Made by a program: the position numbers and the translations under genes. DNA of 64,000 nucleotides from Agaricus subrufescens. Taxonomy: Eukaryota > Basidiomycota > Agaricomycetes > Agaricales > Agaricaceae. Of this stretch, positions 52,761-64,000 are shown one piece after another. The DNA lies in assembly GCA_029945375.1 (NCBI GenBank), contig CM057059.1, positions 3,410,001-3,474,000 on the forward strand, given 5' to 3'. The notes below the pieces were generated by a model. That model saw nothing but the letters and a program-made list of their open reading frames with translations. It made no database searches and was not told where the DNA came from. Positions within the stretch are counted from its first letter, which is position 1. Each line of letters starts with the position of its first letter.

Positions 52761-55571
52761 CTACATTACACCACCGGAATATGGAATACAGTAATAGCCC
52801 TGATACCTGTACTTGTCAAAATCTAGTTTATGATATTTATCGTTTTCAGCATGAAGCGGCCGCTCTGTGAAATCATCTTCAGTGTACTCGTATGTAAATA
52901 CTGCAAACTGATTCCCTCGATTTCCACAAATCAATACTGGAAGCGTCGGATGGTGCTGTTGGAAATACTTGACGCCTGAAATATATTCGTCGAGTTCATT
53001 TCTCCTGCAAGAGGCCTTCGACGTTCTAGGTTTCTCACTAGAGTGGCGAGCAGAAATGTCTATACCATGTGTTATATAGTTCCCTGCAAACCTAAGGTAA
53101 TCCAGTTGGAGCTGTTCCAATCGGATCTGACGAACAACTCCCCGGTCCAAAAGATCTTTGTGATGTATCTAGAAAAGCAGATGTCGAAAGTGTAGTTAAG
53201 ATTGTGAAATGCCAAACTCACTTTCCAAACATCAAACCAAGCAGAGACAACGTCATAGACTCTTAGCCAGTGCAGCAAAAAAGTATCAGGTTCTACATGA
53301 CACATTATCTCGACAACTTCATCCCAGTGTTCTGGCAAAGTTGCCTTCAGGGCAAGACCTTTCCTTCTCCTCAGTGACAACGTTACCGCCACATGAATCC
53401 AATCAGCCAAATATTCAGACAATTTCATTGACATCTCGTCAAGGATGTTAATGTCGGAATGAAACCATAAGATACATTCCTTCCACCTGTCCCAGTACTC
53501 TCAGGTCGAAATCATAAATAGTTGGATTCAAGACAGATGTAGCAACTCACTTTGTCCTCGAGGTGATTGCTTCTGGAAGTCTAACCACATTCTAGTGCCA
53601 CGGTGGCATATGTGCGCCTCAGTATCGTCAAAGGACGTATAAAATTCTCTCGACCGAGTAGGATCCCGTAGAAAATCGACAAACGAAGCATGGTGAAAGT
53701 GCAATGGAGAATAGACGTTGTCAGGAGATATGTTGAGTATTGAATATAAATCATTGATTGCAGTGTAAATCCTGCCCAACTCGACGCCAAGAATTACTGA
53801 AAGTGCCATTGCACAATGTAGTTTAGAAGACGGTAGTTGAGCGATGGCAACGAGGACCTGTTGGGTTAGCGGCCATGTCTTGCATGGGATAGAGCCCAGG
53901 ATGCACATATACAATGCATCCAGATGCGCATATACAATGCATCCAGATGCGCAAAAGGCTGGTCCTCACCAGAAACGACTCTGGAACGCTCAATAACAGC
54001 TAGAACATCATCCAGGCGTGTGACTGGGTCAGCGTGTCTGGCATCCCCAATGAAGCGAACCGCGACATCGGCAAATGCAAATAGTCCGGATGCAGCATGA
54101 GCGAGCTGTGTGAGTTTTGTCTCCTTGGGCCAATCTGGCGGGGTAATATGAGGAAAATCTTCACGAATGGTGTCAAAGCTGCTCCTTAGATATCGTTCAA
54201 CGTCCTGGCAAGCTTCTGGTGAGTCTACAGGAATATACTCTTCCCGATAAATGGACGCTAATTGCTTCGCCTTGAACGTGGTGACAATATGTGGTTCTGG
54301 GCGGCTAGAAATGACCCAGATGAGAGGGACATCGGGATGTTCGCGAGCAAAATTTGTGACCAAGCGAATGATCTCACGCTGCCAACTCTTTTCATCGAGT
54401 TCATCAAGCCCATCCAATAATATACCCCACGTCTTGCCACCTGCTCCTATCTTCTTCTCCGCAAAGGGTTCGACAATGAACATCGTGAACTGCACCTTCA
54501 TGCCCTTATTTACCAACTCAGGATCAGAAGCGAGCCTTTCACTGATGAAGGTGCAGTAAGCCGGGACGTGGACAGCAAGCTGATAGGCGATGGTGATAAA
54601 GACGGAGCGAGAGTTGTTGCGGCCGTTTGGGCGTGAAAAGAAGACAGAAGCACCGAGACATTTGGCGCTGGCAAGAGTGTCGGCAATGGTCTGAACGATG
54701 GCTGATTTACCAACCCCGGCAGGCCCGTAGATCCAAAGGATCAACTCCTTCTTTTTATGGTCATAGAACCAGACTAGTATCCGGGCATTAATATTGATTC
54801 GGGTGCCTGGGTGACACTGCGGGGGAGGATCACGAGCGGATGAGTCGTGGGCAGCACCCTGGATAATGTGTTTTGACAGGAGTTCTTTCGCTACATCTTT
54901 TTTTTAGCAAGTGATAAATTTGTACAGCTAGCACGCCCACCTTTGACTTCCCTATCACCTGCTACCTGATTAAATATATTCGTGGTGGGCTTGTCCACCA
55001 TGGTAGGATTTGTGACGACAACATTACGGGCTTGATGGAAAAAACCTCTTGACTGTTCCGCACTAATGTTGAGAGCTAGTTGATGGATGTTTGATTCATA
55101 TATTATGGCACATTAAAATATCAGCTAACCTTCAAAATCGCTCTCAACAATATTCGGGGTATCGCTACGATGTGTGCTACTTGTGGTAATTCGAGCATCT
55201 GAATATTATCAAAAAATGATCAAGATTACGATTTGGAGTTTTACCAGCATTGAAGATATTTTGTCCACCATTCCTCGCGTTCTGGCTCGCTCCAGCTACT
55301 AGCAATGTATTAATAAAGATTTTCCACATACTGACAGTGATGCCAGCTTTTCATGACTCACGGTTAAAAGCACTGCTCAATGGGACGCTCGGCCCTGCTT
55401 CACTTGACGTATCTTGATTGCATGTGAGTGGACTGTTTATTAGAATTTCAAGAAGACTTTACCACCAAGTCGACCACTCTGATTACTTTCTCGACCAACA
55501 AACGCCGAGGGAGGCCCGGTATGAATCTTCTTTCCCTTGGATTTTGCCTTTCTTTTGTTGCGCGGAGGCAT
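52761..55571 (-). pseudogene. NACHT STAND NTPase, copy 2 (frameshifted)
   Basis: Same exon pattern and motifs as copy 1 (Walker A and L-L-D-G-L-D-E-L intact). A 23-bp tandem duplication at about 53909-53954 (ATATACAATGCATCCAGATG... twice) shifts the frame after D-A-L-Y-M-R-I. It leads to an early stop at 53866-53868. Downstream exons are otherwise conserved, with the C-terminus ending S-G-G-V-M. The longer A/T run near 54900 falls inside a predicted intron and is not a lesion. A truncated protein retaining the NTPase core could still be made. Confidence 0.85.
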
Positions 55572-56948
55572 TGTAATAGACAAGGAGATGGCAGATGGGG
55601 GAAGGAAGCACAGGTGTGAGAGGCCGGTGTTTTAAACGATAATATTGAGCGCTTATCAGTGCATTGCCCTCTGCACGTGTAGATGGTATGGCTGTTTCAG
55701 TTTCACAGATGCCTCCGAGACGGAACAGCATGGGATACACTAGAACTGGTGATGCAAAACTCCTGCAAGTGGCATCCACATTCATAACCTTGCAATTCAC
55801 CAAGAGCTGAGAAGTATGATGATTGAGAGAGCGGACATACTTGTTGACATTTTGAATCAGTTGTGTATGAATAGACCGATTCGGTGCACAGAATAGCAAG
55901 CATTTAAGTACCCTCACAAGGTATTGCCCGAGTTGTATGTCAGGTGAGAGACAGGTGGCTTGTGCGTTAAGGGCATTGGCCTTATCTCTTTGGTGCAGTG
56001 GCAGAGTCGGGACTTGGATTGGCAGGCATGAGGCAGAGATAAGATAAGATTGTGAATGTTCGTTTGTTGGCCGATGATGGGCTCTATAAAGCTCTTCTCC
56101 GTGTCCTTGATGCACGCCTCCCTCACGACTATTCCACTATGGATTTGACAAACAGGTCAGTAGCATACTCTGTGTATCCTCACCGTGTGCTCACACTCGC
56201 ACAGTGCAACTTCAGCCCTTGACTTAAGGCTCCACTCGCCGTCCCCAAGTAGGGCCTTGTCCACCTTCCACCCTTGTCTGCCTCCTCAATTCAGCCAGTT
56301 GTACAAGCAGCCCCAACTCGCTTCACCCTTCTCGAGGTGTAGTCTATGTTCTTCAGCTCCAGCACCAATCCTGTTGTCGCCCCGGATGCACCACTTCTAC
56401 GTCCCTCTCCCTGCCTTTGACTCTATGCCGGCGCCTCCACTACATACCAGTACGATGACTATTAAGTCATATTTTTAAACCAAGTTGTATCTATCGCTCT
56501 CTAATCCTCATACATCGACAGCCACCTACACTAGGTGATGTCACAATGATGCTGTCGCCTGACGCTCTATCCTCCAATATTACATCAACGCCTCTTCTTG
56601 GGACCCATACTAGTTCCAGCCCCTCATCTTCTATGACATTGCCAAGTCAGTACTGGCTTTCTCTTAACTCACGTTCACCTCATAATTCTTCTGCGGCAGG
56701 GTGTGTTCCTGACCACGAGAGATGTTGGCTTCTCCTTGTGACACTCGGGCATCAAATCCTGATTTGGCAGTTGACTGCCATCTGTTGTCATCTGTTCAAG
56801 AGCAATATGATATGTGACTTATACCAATGCTGTCTCCCTTAGCCTCATGGCCCCCCCCCCCCTCATTCTACACAGAAGGGCCATTTGAGCAACCTTGGGC
56901 AACGGGGCACCGGGACGCTGGATATACCTTGGCTGCTGATGGGGGCAC
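55572..56948. other. NACHT copy 2 flank, then unique sequence
   Basis: 55572-55946 repeats the flank of copy 1. About 56120-56830 has no counterpart in the window and no recognisable gene. A C-run lies at 56850-56861. Confidence 0.5.
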
Positions 56949-57036
56949 TTATGAGGTGCAGGGCGTGGATGCCGCGCAGATCGGGAAAGCAGGCAATGTT
57001 CAGCAGCAGATCATACGGTAGCCAGCTCAGCCCCAT
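56949..57036 (-). pseudogene. F-box gene exon 1 relic
   Basis: Matches exon 1 of the F-box gene (M-G-L-S-W-L-P-Y-D-L-L-L-N-I-A-C-F). Weak intron similarity follows and then the copy ends. It shows that duplicate 3 included the divergent promoter. Confidence 0.8.
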
Positions 57037-57076
57037 TGTGGCGAGAGAGAAGAGCTGCGGCCTGTTGTGCCCTGTT

Positions 57077-58205
57077 TGGCCACGCTCCTCCAGGCCCGGC
57101 TTGGCTCGCTCGTCGCCATCCTCGTTGCCGCCGCCGTTGTCTGTGCCCTCGCCCATGGCCACAGCACTCTCTGCAACCATGACTTCCACGGTTGCACCAT
57201 TCTCCTCACCAGCGCCTTTTCTCCCTCTGCCTCACCTTCCTCCACACCACCGTCATCGCCCTCAACCCAGCCCCCATGCCCGTCCTTGTTGACTCTGCAT
57301 GACCTGTTGCAACGAGCGCATCTACACCAAGCATTGCAACTTCACTGACCCTGCTAACATTTGCTGGGTCTGCACCCGGGTCCTCTCCCCGACGACACCC
57401 GGCTGGATGGCCTCGTCCCTGTCCACGAGTACCCGCACATCACCAGCACTGACGAGCGGGGCTCCAAGTCTCTCGTCACGTTTCTGGTCACCCCGCATCA
57501 TCAATGTCGTCAACCCCTTTTATGCTGCCGCGGTCAAGCGCTTCACCTCCGCCTTTGTCGCCAAAAATGCGTCCACGCTCCTCTCAGAGGGTCTCCAGTC
57601 TCTCCGGACCATTGTCCTGACACACCACCTCCAGTGAATCCTAGATGCCCTTCCCAAGCCACAGGTGCCGAAACCAGAAGATGGGTCAAGTGCGGTTCCC
57701 GTTGCCGGCTTCAGGATGCAGAAGAACAACATCGTGGCCGTCAGTGTCTCCCCTGGTATCAGTCATCTGGACACTGTCTTGCGGCTGCTGAACGCCGACT
57801 GGAGCTTGTCTGGAATGTCTTTTTCTTGGTTCGGTGCCTTGTTGTATGACGATCCTCATATTCATAACAAAATACTAATCTCGGTCTAGATATCTACTCT
57901 CACCGCTGCTATACATCCTCACCAAATCCCCCACAGCATCCATCCAATCTATGTTGCATGCCCTCTTCCTGCCAACCCCCTTCAAAGCCCTCTCAGCTGA
58001 ACCCACTTCCAAAACAGAACTCCTCAAACCTGGCGCTCTATATGCCAACTGTGCTACTATCAAACTCGATATCCCCGTAGCCGATGACGACAACACCACA
58101 GAAAAGGACGATGGCGAATACGGTGGCCAAGCTGTGGGAACATTGGTTTGGGAAGCTTACGAGGCTGCTCTGAAACTCTGGGAGAAGGAGCATGTAGCGC
58201 ATTAA
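57077..58205 (+). pseudogene. SDR-like gene, decayed full-length duplicate 3
   Basis: Covers the whole SDR gene, but the start is ACG instead of ATG. Several deletions are present (for example in the Rossmann region at 57220-57300 and near 57490), and there is TGA at 57636. The 3' exon (57896-58205) is nearly intact and ends at the same TAA. Changes relative to 47834-49040 are dominated by C-to-T and G-to-A at CpG. Confidence 0.88.
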
Positions 58206-58252
58206 TTCATGTAGGTATACATCATATTACGCCAACAGTCAATGAAACTACA

Positions 58253-61016
58253 TTACACATCATCAGAATATGCAATGTAGTAGTAACCCTGATACCGATA
58301 TTCTTCAAAGTTCAGTTCACCATATACCCTAGCATGAAGCGGCCGCTCCGTGGAATCATTTTCAGTGTACTCGTGTATAAATACCGCAAACCGATTCCCT
58401 CGATTTCCACAAATTAATACTGGAACCGTCGGATGGTGCTGTTGGAAATACTTGATGCCTGAAAAATATTCATCGAGTTCATCTCTACTGCAGGAGGAGT
58501 CCGACTCTCTATGTCTCCCACTAGAGTGCCGATTTAGAACCATTACACCATGCTTTATGTTCTCTGGCCACCTAAGGTAATCCAGTTGGAGCTGTTCCAA
58601 TCGGATTTCATGAACAATTCCCCTGTCAGAGAGATCTGTGTGACGTATCTAGAAAAGTAGATGTCGAAAGCATAGTTAAGATTGTGAAATGCCAAACTCA
58701 CTTTCCAAACATCAAACCAAGCAGAGGCGACGTCATAGACAAAAGGCAAACCCAGCAAAAAAGTATCAGATTCTACGTGACACAGTATCTCGACAACTTC
58801 ATCCCAGTGTTCTGGCGAAGTTTCCTTCAGGGCAAGACCTTGCATTCTCCTCAGTGACGACGTTAGCGCCAGATGAATCCAACTAGCCAGATGTCTAGAT
58901 AACTCCATTGACATCTCGTCAAGGACATTAACGTCGGAATGAAACCATAGAATACATTCATGCCACCTGCCCCAGTACTCTCAGGTTGAAATCGTAAATA
59001 GTTGGATTCAAGACAGATGTAGCAACTCACTTTGTCCTCGAGGTGATTGCTTCTGGAAGTCTAACCACAGTCTAGTGCCACAGTCCAAGATGTGCGCCCC
59101 AATATCATCAAAGGGCGCATAAAATTCTATCGACCGAGTAGGATCCCGTAAAAAATCGACAAATGAAGCATGGTGAAAGCGCAACTGAGAATAGACATCA
59201 TCGGGTGATATGTTGAGTATTGAATATAAATCATTGATTGCGGTGTAAATCCTGCCCAACTCGACGCCAAGAATTACTGAAAGCACCATTACACAATGTA
59301 GTTCAGAAAATGGTAGTTCAACGATGGCAACGAGGACCCGTTGGGTTAGCGGCCATGTCTTGGGTGGGATAGGGCCCAGGATGCGCATATACAATGCATC
59401 CAGATGCGCAAAAGGCTGGTCCTCACCAGAAACGACTCTGGAACGCTCAATAACAGCTAGAACATCATCCAGGCGTGTGACTGGGTCAGCGTGTCTGGCA
59501 TCCCCAATGAAGCGAACCGCGACGTCGGCAAATGCAAATAGTCCGGATGCAGCATGAGCAAGCCTTGTGACTTTGATCTCCTCGGGCCAATTCTGCGATG
59601 TAATACGAGGAAATTCTTTACGAATTGTCTCAAAGCTGCTCCTTAGATATCATTCAACGTCCTGGCAGGCTTCTGGTGAGTCCACAGGAATATACTCTTC
59701 CCGGTAGCTAGACGCTATTTTCTCCGCCTTGAAAGTGTCAAGGATATGTGGTTCTGGACGACTGGAGATAACCCAGATGAGAGGGACATCGGGATGTTCG
59801 CGAGCAAAATTTGTGACCAAGCGGATGATCTCACGCTGCCAATGCTTTTCATCAAGTTCATCAAGCCCATCCAATAATATACCCCATGATTTTCCATCTG
59901 CTCCTATCTTCTTCTCTGCGAAGGGCTCGATAATGAATGCCTTGAACTGCTCTTTCATGCTCTTGTTCACTAGTTCAGGATCAGAAGCAAGTTTTTCACT
60001 GATGAAGGCACAGTAAGCCGGGATGCGGACAGCAAGCTGATATGCAACGGTGATGAAGACAGAACGAGAATTGTTGCGGCTGTTTGGGCGTGAAAAGAAG
60101 ACGGAAGCACCTAGACATTTGGCGGTGGCAAGAGTGTCGGCAATAGTCTGAACGATGGCTGATTTGCCAACCCCAGCAGGCCCGTAGATCCAAAGGATCA
60201 ACTCCTGTTTTTTATTGTCGTAGAACCAGACCATTATCCGGTCGTTGATACTAATTCTGGTACCCGGGTGACATTGTGGGGGAGGATCACGAGCGGATGA
60301 GTCGTGGGCGGCACCCTGGATAATGTGTTTTGACAGGAGTTCTTTCGCTACATATTCTTTTAGCTAGTGAGAAATTTGTACAGCTAGCACGCCCACCTTT
60401 GACTTCCTTATCACCTGATAACTGATTAAATATATTTGTGGTGGGCTTGTCCACCATGGTAGAATTTGTGACGACGCAATTGCGGGCTTGATGAAAAAAA
60501 CTACTTGACTCCCCTGTATTTATATTAAAAGCTAGCTTGTGGATTGATTACTGGTTGATTAAATGTCAGCTAACCTTCATGACTACCCTTCACAACGTTG
60601 CGAGTGCTTCTGCGATGCATGTTGTTCATGGCGCTTCGGGTATCTAATCAATGTGAGGAAATATTCAGGCTTCTAATTCGTAAAATCTTTTACCATAAGA
60701 CGCTTCTTGTTTGTAATTTCTCGTGTTCTGGCCCGTTCCAGTTGCTACTGGTGTATTAGCAACAAATTCCTACATACTGACAATGAGGCGGACCTTTAGA
60801 TGACTCGCCCTCTATAGAAGTACTTTGTGGAACGCTTAATACTGTGCCGATTGAATTATCTTGACTATATGTGAGTACGCTATTCTATCGGCAGCTCAAG
60901 AAGGCTTTACCAGCGGGTTGACGGCTAGATTTCTTTCTTCTACTAACCACCGCCGGAGGAGGGGTATAGACCTTCTTTCCCCTGGATTTTGCCTTCTTTT
61001 TGGTGTGTGGAGGCAT
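58253..61016 (-). pseudogene. NACHT STAND NTPase, copy 3 (nonsense mutation)
   Basis: ATG at 61016. Walker A and L-L-D-G-L-D-E-L are intact. TGA at 59650-59652 stands where copies 1 and 2 have CGA (E-R-Y-L-R-S-S-F). The frame then stays open to the end of the main exon. Sequence around 59560-59640 is more diverged (S-Q-N-W-P-E-E-I-K). C-terminal exons are conserved and end P-Y-x-D-D-V-like at 58253. TAG at about 60363 falls in the same predicted intron as in copies 1 and 2. The truncated product would retain most of the NACHT domain. Confidence 0.85.
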
Positions 61017-61939
61017 TGTAACAAAGAACGGAGATGGAGGTCAGAGAAAAGAAGCAGAGGCGTGAGAGGCTAATTTTTAAATTATAGCATCCAGTGCTTG
61101 TCGGTGCATTGCCCATTACAGGTGTAGATGCGATAGACATTTCAGTTCATTGCCTACAACAAGTGAGGCGAAGCTCCTCCAGTGGCACCCACATTCACAA
61201 TTTGGCGATACACTCAAGCGCGAAATATGAGTATTAGGTGGGTAGAAAGTTTGCTTGTTGACACAAGCTAATTCTACTGGTTCACTTGGGAAAACATACG
61301 GAATAGAGGACGTAGGTGAAAGCAAATGTCGTCTTCGACAGAATCGTGAGTAATGGTTGTAGATATTATGGAGGCGGTGACGGTGCTGTGCACGTACACA
61401 TTTGGTTCGAGACAAATCAAAATATGATGCATGTGTGCTCGAATAAGGTCAGATGCACACGCGACTCACACAGGTGGATCTTGAGAACATTCTGCTGGGT
61501 ATATACTGGGATAACCCGAGGCAAAGACAAAGAGCCCAGAAGCCGCATCGAGAAGTTCTCCGAGCTGAGCCTGCGATGGTCAACCATCAAGTGTAATATC
61601 TGTATATGTAACTTTGATTTCGACTTCTTTGTCCGATCAATGATGAAATGGGGCAAGAAAAGAAAGAGAAAGCGGGGAGGCGGTGGCAGGTTTTCTCGTA
61701 CAATCACAGGCTATTTTTGCCCTCTCACAGCACTTGTTGTAGCAATTTCGCCCGCGTGAAATTATAACGCAGAAGAACAAATACATCCTGTATTCGTCCT
61801 CTCCCAATGGTACCAATGACACACCTACGGTCCAACCCTCCATTACCCTGATTTTCGATAACAGCACTTGTGGGATAACAGGCTACACTTTACGCACAAT
61901 CATTTGAGTATCTGATTGACATAAGTGAATGTCGAAATT
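61017..61939. other. Intergenic, part NACHT flank
   Basis: 61017-61200 is a diverged version of the NACHT 5' flank. The rest shows no gene. Confidence 0.45.
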
Positions 61940-62275
61940 TAACATTTATAGGTTTTTACCAGCATTGATGCCATCTTGTTCCTCATTCCTGGTGTCCTGG
62001 CTGTTCCCGGTAGCTAGTAACGTATGAGTTCAAAATACACTCATATAGCTGCCGAGACTGACCTTCAGATGACTCGTCCCAAATAATAATACTTAGTGAA
62101 ACATGTGTCGCCCTGCCGCTCAAGTTATCTTGATCATGCATAAGTTAGCTATTCTGCCAGAAGCTCAGTGAAATTTTACCAGTGAGAGTCCTTTCTTCGA
62201 CTGCACAACGCAGAAATAGACGCATTTATCTTCCTTCCCTTGAACTTTAATTTCATTCTGCTGTGTGGAAGCAAC
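61940..62275 (-). pseudogene. NACHT gene, relic of a fourth copy (5' exons only)
   Basis: Similar to the first exons and introns of NACHT copies 1-3 (compare 60660-61016): a lysine-rich N-terminal exon at 62220-62270, then blocks at 62040-62180 and 61960-62020. The ATG is changed, and the NTPase part is absent. Confidence 0.65.
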
Positions 62276-62447
62276 ACAGCAAACGAGGCGATGTGTGATA
62301 GAAGAATGAGTGACAGGTGTGAGATGCCTAGCTATTAAATCATGACATTCAACGCTTCCTGTTGTATCGCCCAGTGCACGTGCAGTCTCCCGTTCTGATT
62401 AGCTTTCTTGTGAATATATTCTTATCACGCAACTACTATACCTGGCT

Positions 62448-62526
62448 CAGGCTCCTACCCAGCCCCTTTTGCGCTCATGTTTTGACATGTTTGCCTGCGC
62501 GTGGGAGTGGGCTGGGTAGGAGCCTG
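62448..62526. mobile_element. 79-bp miniature inverted-repeat element
   Basis: Perfect 18-bp inverted ends CAGGCTCCTACCCAGCCC at 62448-62465 and 62509-62526. A perfect 9-bp duplication TACCTGGCT lies at 62439-62447 and 62527-62535. The 43-bp loop is non-coding. A 9-bp duplication suggests a Mutator-like mobiliser. Confidence 0.85.
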
Positions 62527-62740
62527 TACCTGGCTAAGAAATCATCAAAGTGATCTATACAATCATTATTGTACGCCTTCTTACCAGCTCCCTCCCAAGT
62601 CGTACCTGCTGAAATCAACAAAAGAATTATTATCTTAACCTGGAGCGTTGTATACTAACTACTTAAATATGAAATACAATTCCTATTCTTCCAAAAAATT
62701 CATCAAGCGCATCTACCAATTCCCGCTCTAACATGACGGG

Positions 62741-64000
62741 TCAAGTTCCTACGGCCTTTTGCAGCAGATCATCCCTCCCTCCCGAAAATTGCAGCAACCT
62801 ACTACTACCCCAAGTAATTTCTATCTGACGTGTACCCACAATGGACACCAATTCCTCTCGTAGTTCCTGAGGCCAATCTTGAGGACCGAGTTCATTTCCT
62901 TTGACCTTCAAATAGAAACACGATGTTTCCCCGACTCTCCATTTCTCCAACAAGGCCAAGATCCAGCGAGGCTCCACTCCCTCCTGGTAGCAACGCAACC
63001 TTAAAGTCGTAAGAGTAGACAGGTAATGAGGCTTGGTGTTGCCACACTCCTCAGCTCGCTCCGCCAGCGCATGAATGAACCTCTGTATACCATCTTGAGT
63101 GAGAAATGCGAATGCCAGTTTTTTGAGTTTGGGAAATGAACATCCGAACAGTTCATCCAGCTCCAATCTATGTTCTGTGTCTAGGTCAATTTTGAGGGAT
63201 GTGAGAGTTGCCGATACGTTGCCACAGAATAGGAAAAACTCGCAGAACATATTGTAAATGTCTTCGTACATCTTGAAATGCAGATACTCGAGTGAGGGTA
63301 GGTTGAACTTTTCGACTGATGAAGGATTGCAAGTTAGAGGGTAACTGAGTGTCAGGCGTTTAAGATGGGTGAGAGTGAGGGGTTTGTTGAATTGAGCATT
63401 CGCCTGTGAGACGGCCGTGAATTGACCGAAGAAGGGATAGCCACTGAGGAAACATTCCTCGAGGTTGGGACACTGATAAAGGATAGGCACCAGTACCTGC
63501 TCTGGCACGTCGTGGAGGAATAAAAATCGCACAGATGTGGGCATGAGAACATGACAGTCTGGATGGGGACGGGATATTTCGAGTCGGGTCGTAGTGCTGA
63601 GTGTTCGCAAGTCAAGGCTGGGGTTCATTTTATTGCATGAGATACCAAAAGTGTCAAGCAGAGGAAAGGAGGAGCTGTAGAGTTTTTGTATCCAGAGACG
63701 AGTTGCGTGGGTAGAGCCAGATAGTCTGAAAGCTTTGACGCTCCGCATTAGATCAGGAGTGAGAAGCGTATCGATTGCTAAGCAGGCCCCCTTTGCATCG
63801 AGTTTGTCGAGCACAGCAATGTTGACATTGAGGGCGAGAGGCCTGTTGCCAGTGTAATGCTGAAGCAAAGACGAGGCCCGCGCTATATCACTGTGGCTTT
63901 TTAGCGACAGTGGTATCTTCCTCCACAAGGCTGGAGTAGCAAAAGCAACTTGGCGAAAATAAACCGACACGGAGGTCAACACGGATGCCTGGCGAAAGCA
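62741..64000 (-). CDS. Probable F-box/LRR-type protein (N-terminus outside window)
   Basis: The frame is open from the window end to the stop at 62741-62743, 419 codons seen. It has features of the large basidiomycete F-box-like family: V-Y-F-R-Q-V-A-F-A-T-P-A-L-W-R-K-I near the start, then leucine-rich stretches (F-P-L-L-D-T-F, C-P-N-L-E-E-C-F, L-P-S-L-E-Y-L-H-F, F-P-K-L-K-K-L-A-F). No intron is evident. The F-box itself would lie upstream of the visible part. Its partner or target is unknown. Confidence 0.7.
   Translation of the reverse strand, partial: CFRQASVLTSVSVYFRQVAFATPALWRKIPLSLKSHSDIARASSLLQHYTGNRPLALNVNIAVLDKLDAKGACLAIDTLLTPDLMRSVKAFRLSGSTHATRLWIQKLYSSSFPLLDTFGISCNKMNPSLDLRTLSTTTRLEISRPHPDCHVLMPTSVRFLFLHDVPEQVLVPILYQCPNLEECFLSGYPFFGQFTAVSQANAQFNKPLTLTHLKRLTLSYPLTCNPSSVEKFNLPSLEYLHFKMYEDIYNMFCEFFLFCGNVSATLTSLKIDLDTEHRLELDELFGCSFPKLKKLAFAFLTQDGIQRFIHALAERAEECGNTKPHYLSTLTTLRLRCYQEGVEPRWILALLEKWRVGETSCFYLKVKGNELGPQDWPQELREELVSIVGTRQIEITWGSSRLLQFSGGRDDLLQKAVGT

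Noticed and set aside
54895..54910. Apparent +1 frameshift in NACHT copy 2 (T-run), and TAG near 60363 in copy 3
   Set aside because: Both fall in a 40-nt stretch that, read as an intron in all three copies (51188-51227 in copy 1), restores G-A-A-H-D-S-S upstream continuity. They are not coding lesions.

Overview
The window looks like the genome of an agaricomycete (mushroom-forming) basidiomycete. Genes are split by many 40-60 nt GT-AG introns. Gene content fits: a long-tailed F-box protein, NACHT NTPases, a CYP63-like P450 and fungal Copia, Gypsy and PIF/Harbinger elements. I see no bacterial operons, CRISPR array, tRNA or rRNA.

Left third (1-28.7 kb). This is the wreck of a tandem gene family that I do not recognise. 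I call it the FWRK family, after a C-terminal F-W-R-K motif. Its genes have four exons of 39, about 391, 286 and about 430-470 nt and encode about 380-393 aa. A truncated last exon lies at 1-357 and a decayed copy at 3194-4140. A third copy starts at 4475 and ends at 28720, stretched over 24 kb by insertions. A long-TIR element with a 9-bp duplication sits in exon 2. Inside it is a Copia retrotransposon (TSD CCAGA), and inside the Copia are a chromodomain Gypsy element (TSD AAGAA) and a 138-bp MITE. Two PIF/Harbinger transposons, apparently identical except for a homopolymer, sit in opposite orientation in exon 4 (TSDs ACT and ATT). Removing the insertions and one copy of each TSD rejoins a four-exon gene of 394 codons. 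It has two in-frame stops in exon 2 and one changed splice donor.

Middle (28.7-44.4 kb). A FAD-dependent oxidoreductase gene, which contains a 7-nt microexon, converges on a cytochrome P450 gene. Then come three apparently intact minus-strand FWRK genes (389, 381 and 388 aa) in tandem, with related flanks and a young MITE between two of them.

Right third (44.4-64 kb). An F-box gene and an SDR-like gene are head to head, with start codons 41 bp apart. They are followed by a segmental array repeating [SDR 3' part or whole + NACHT gene]. NACHT copy 1 appears intact. Copy 2 is broken by a 23-bp duplication, copy 3 by a CGA-to-TGA stop, and a fourth survives only as 5' exons. The window ends inside a probable F-box/LRR-type gene.

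A common mutational theme is transition at CpG. Seven of the eight differences between the two Copia LTRs are CpG versus TpG/CpA. The decayed SDR copy has lost many CpGs, and many internal stops are TGA where relatives or conserved motifs suggest CGA. This fits cytosine methylation and deamination acting on repeats.
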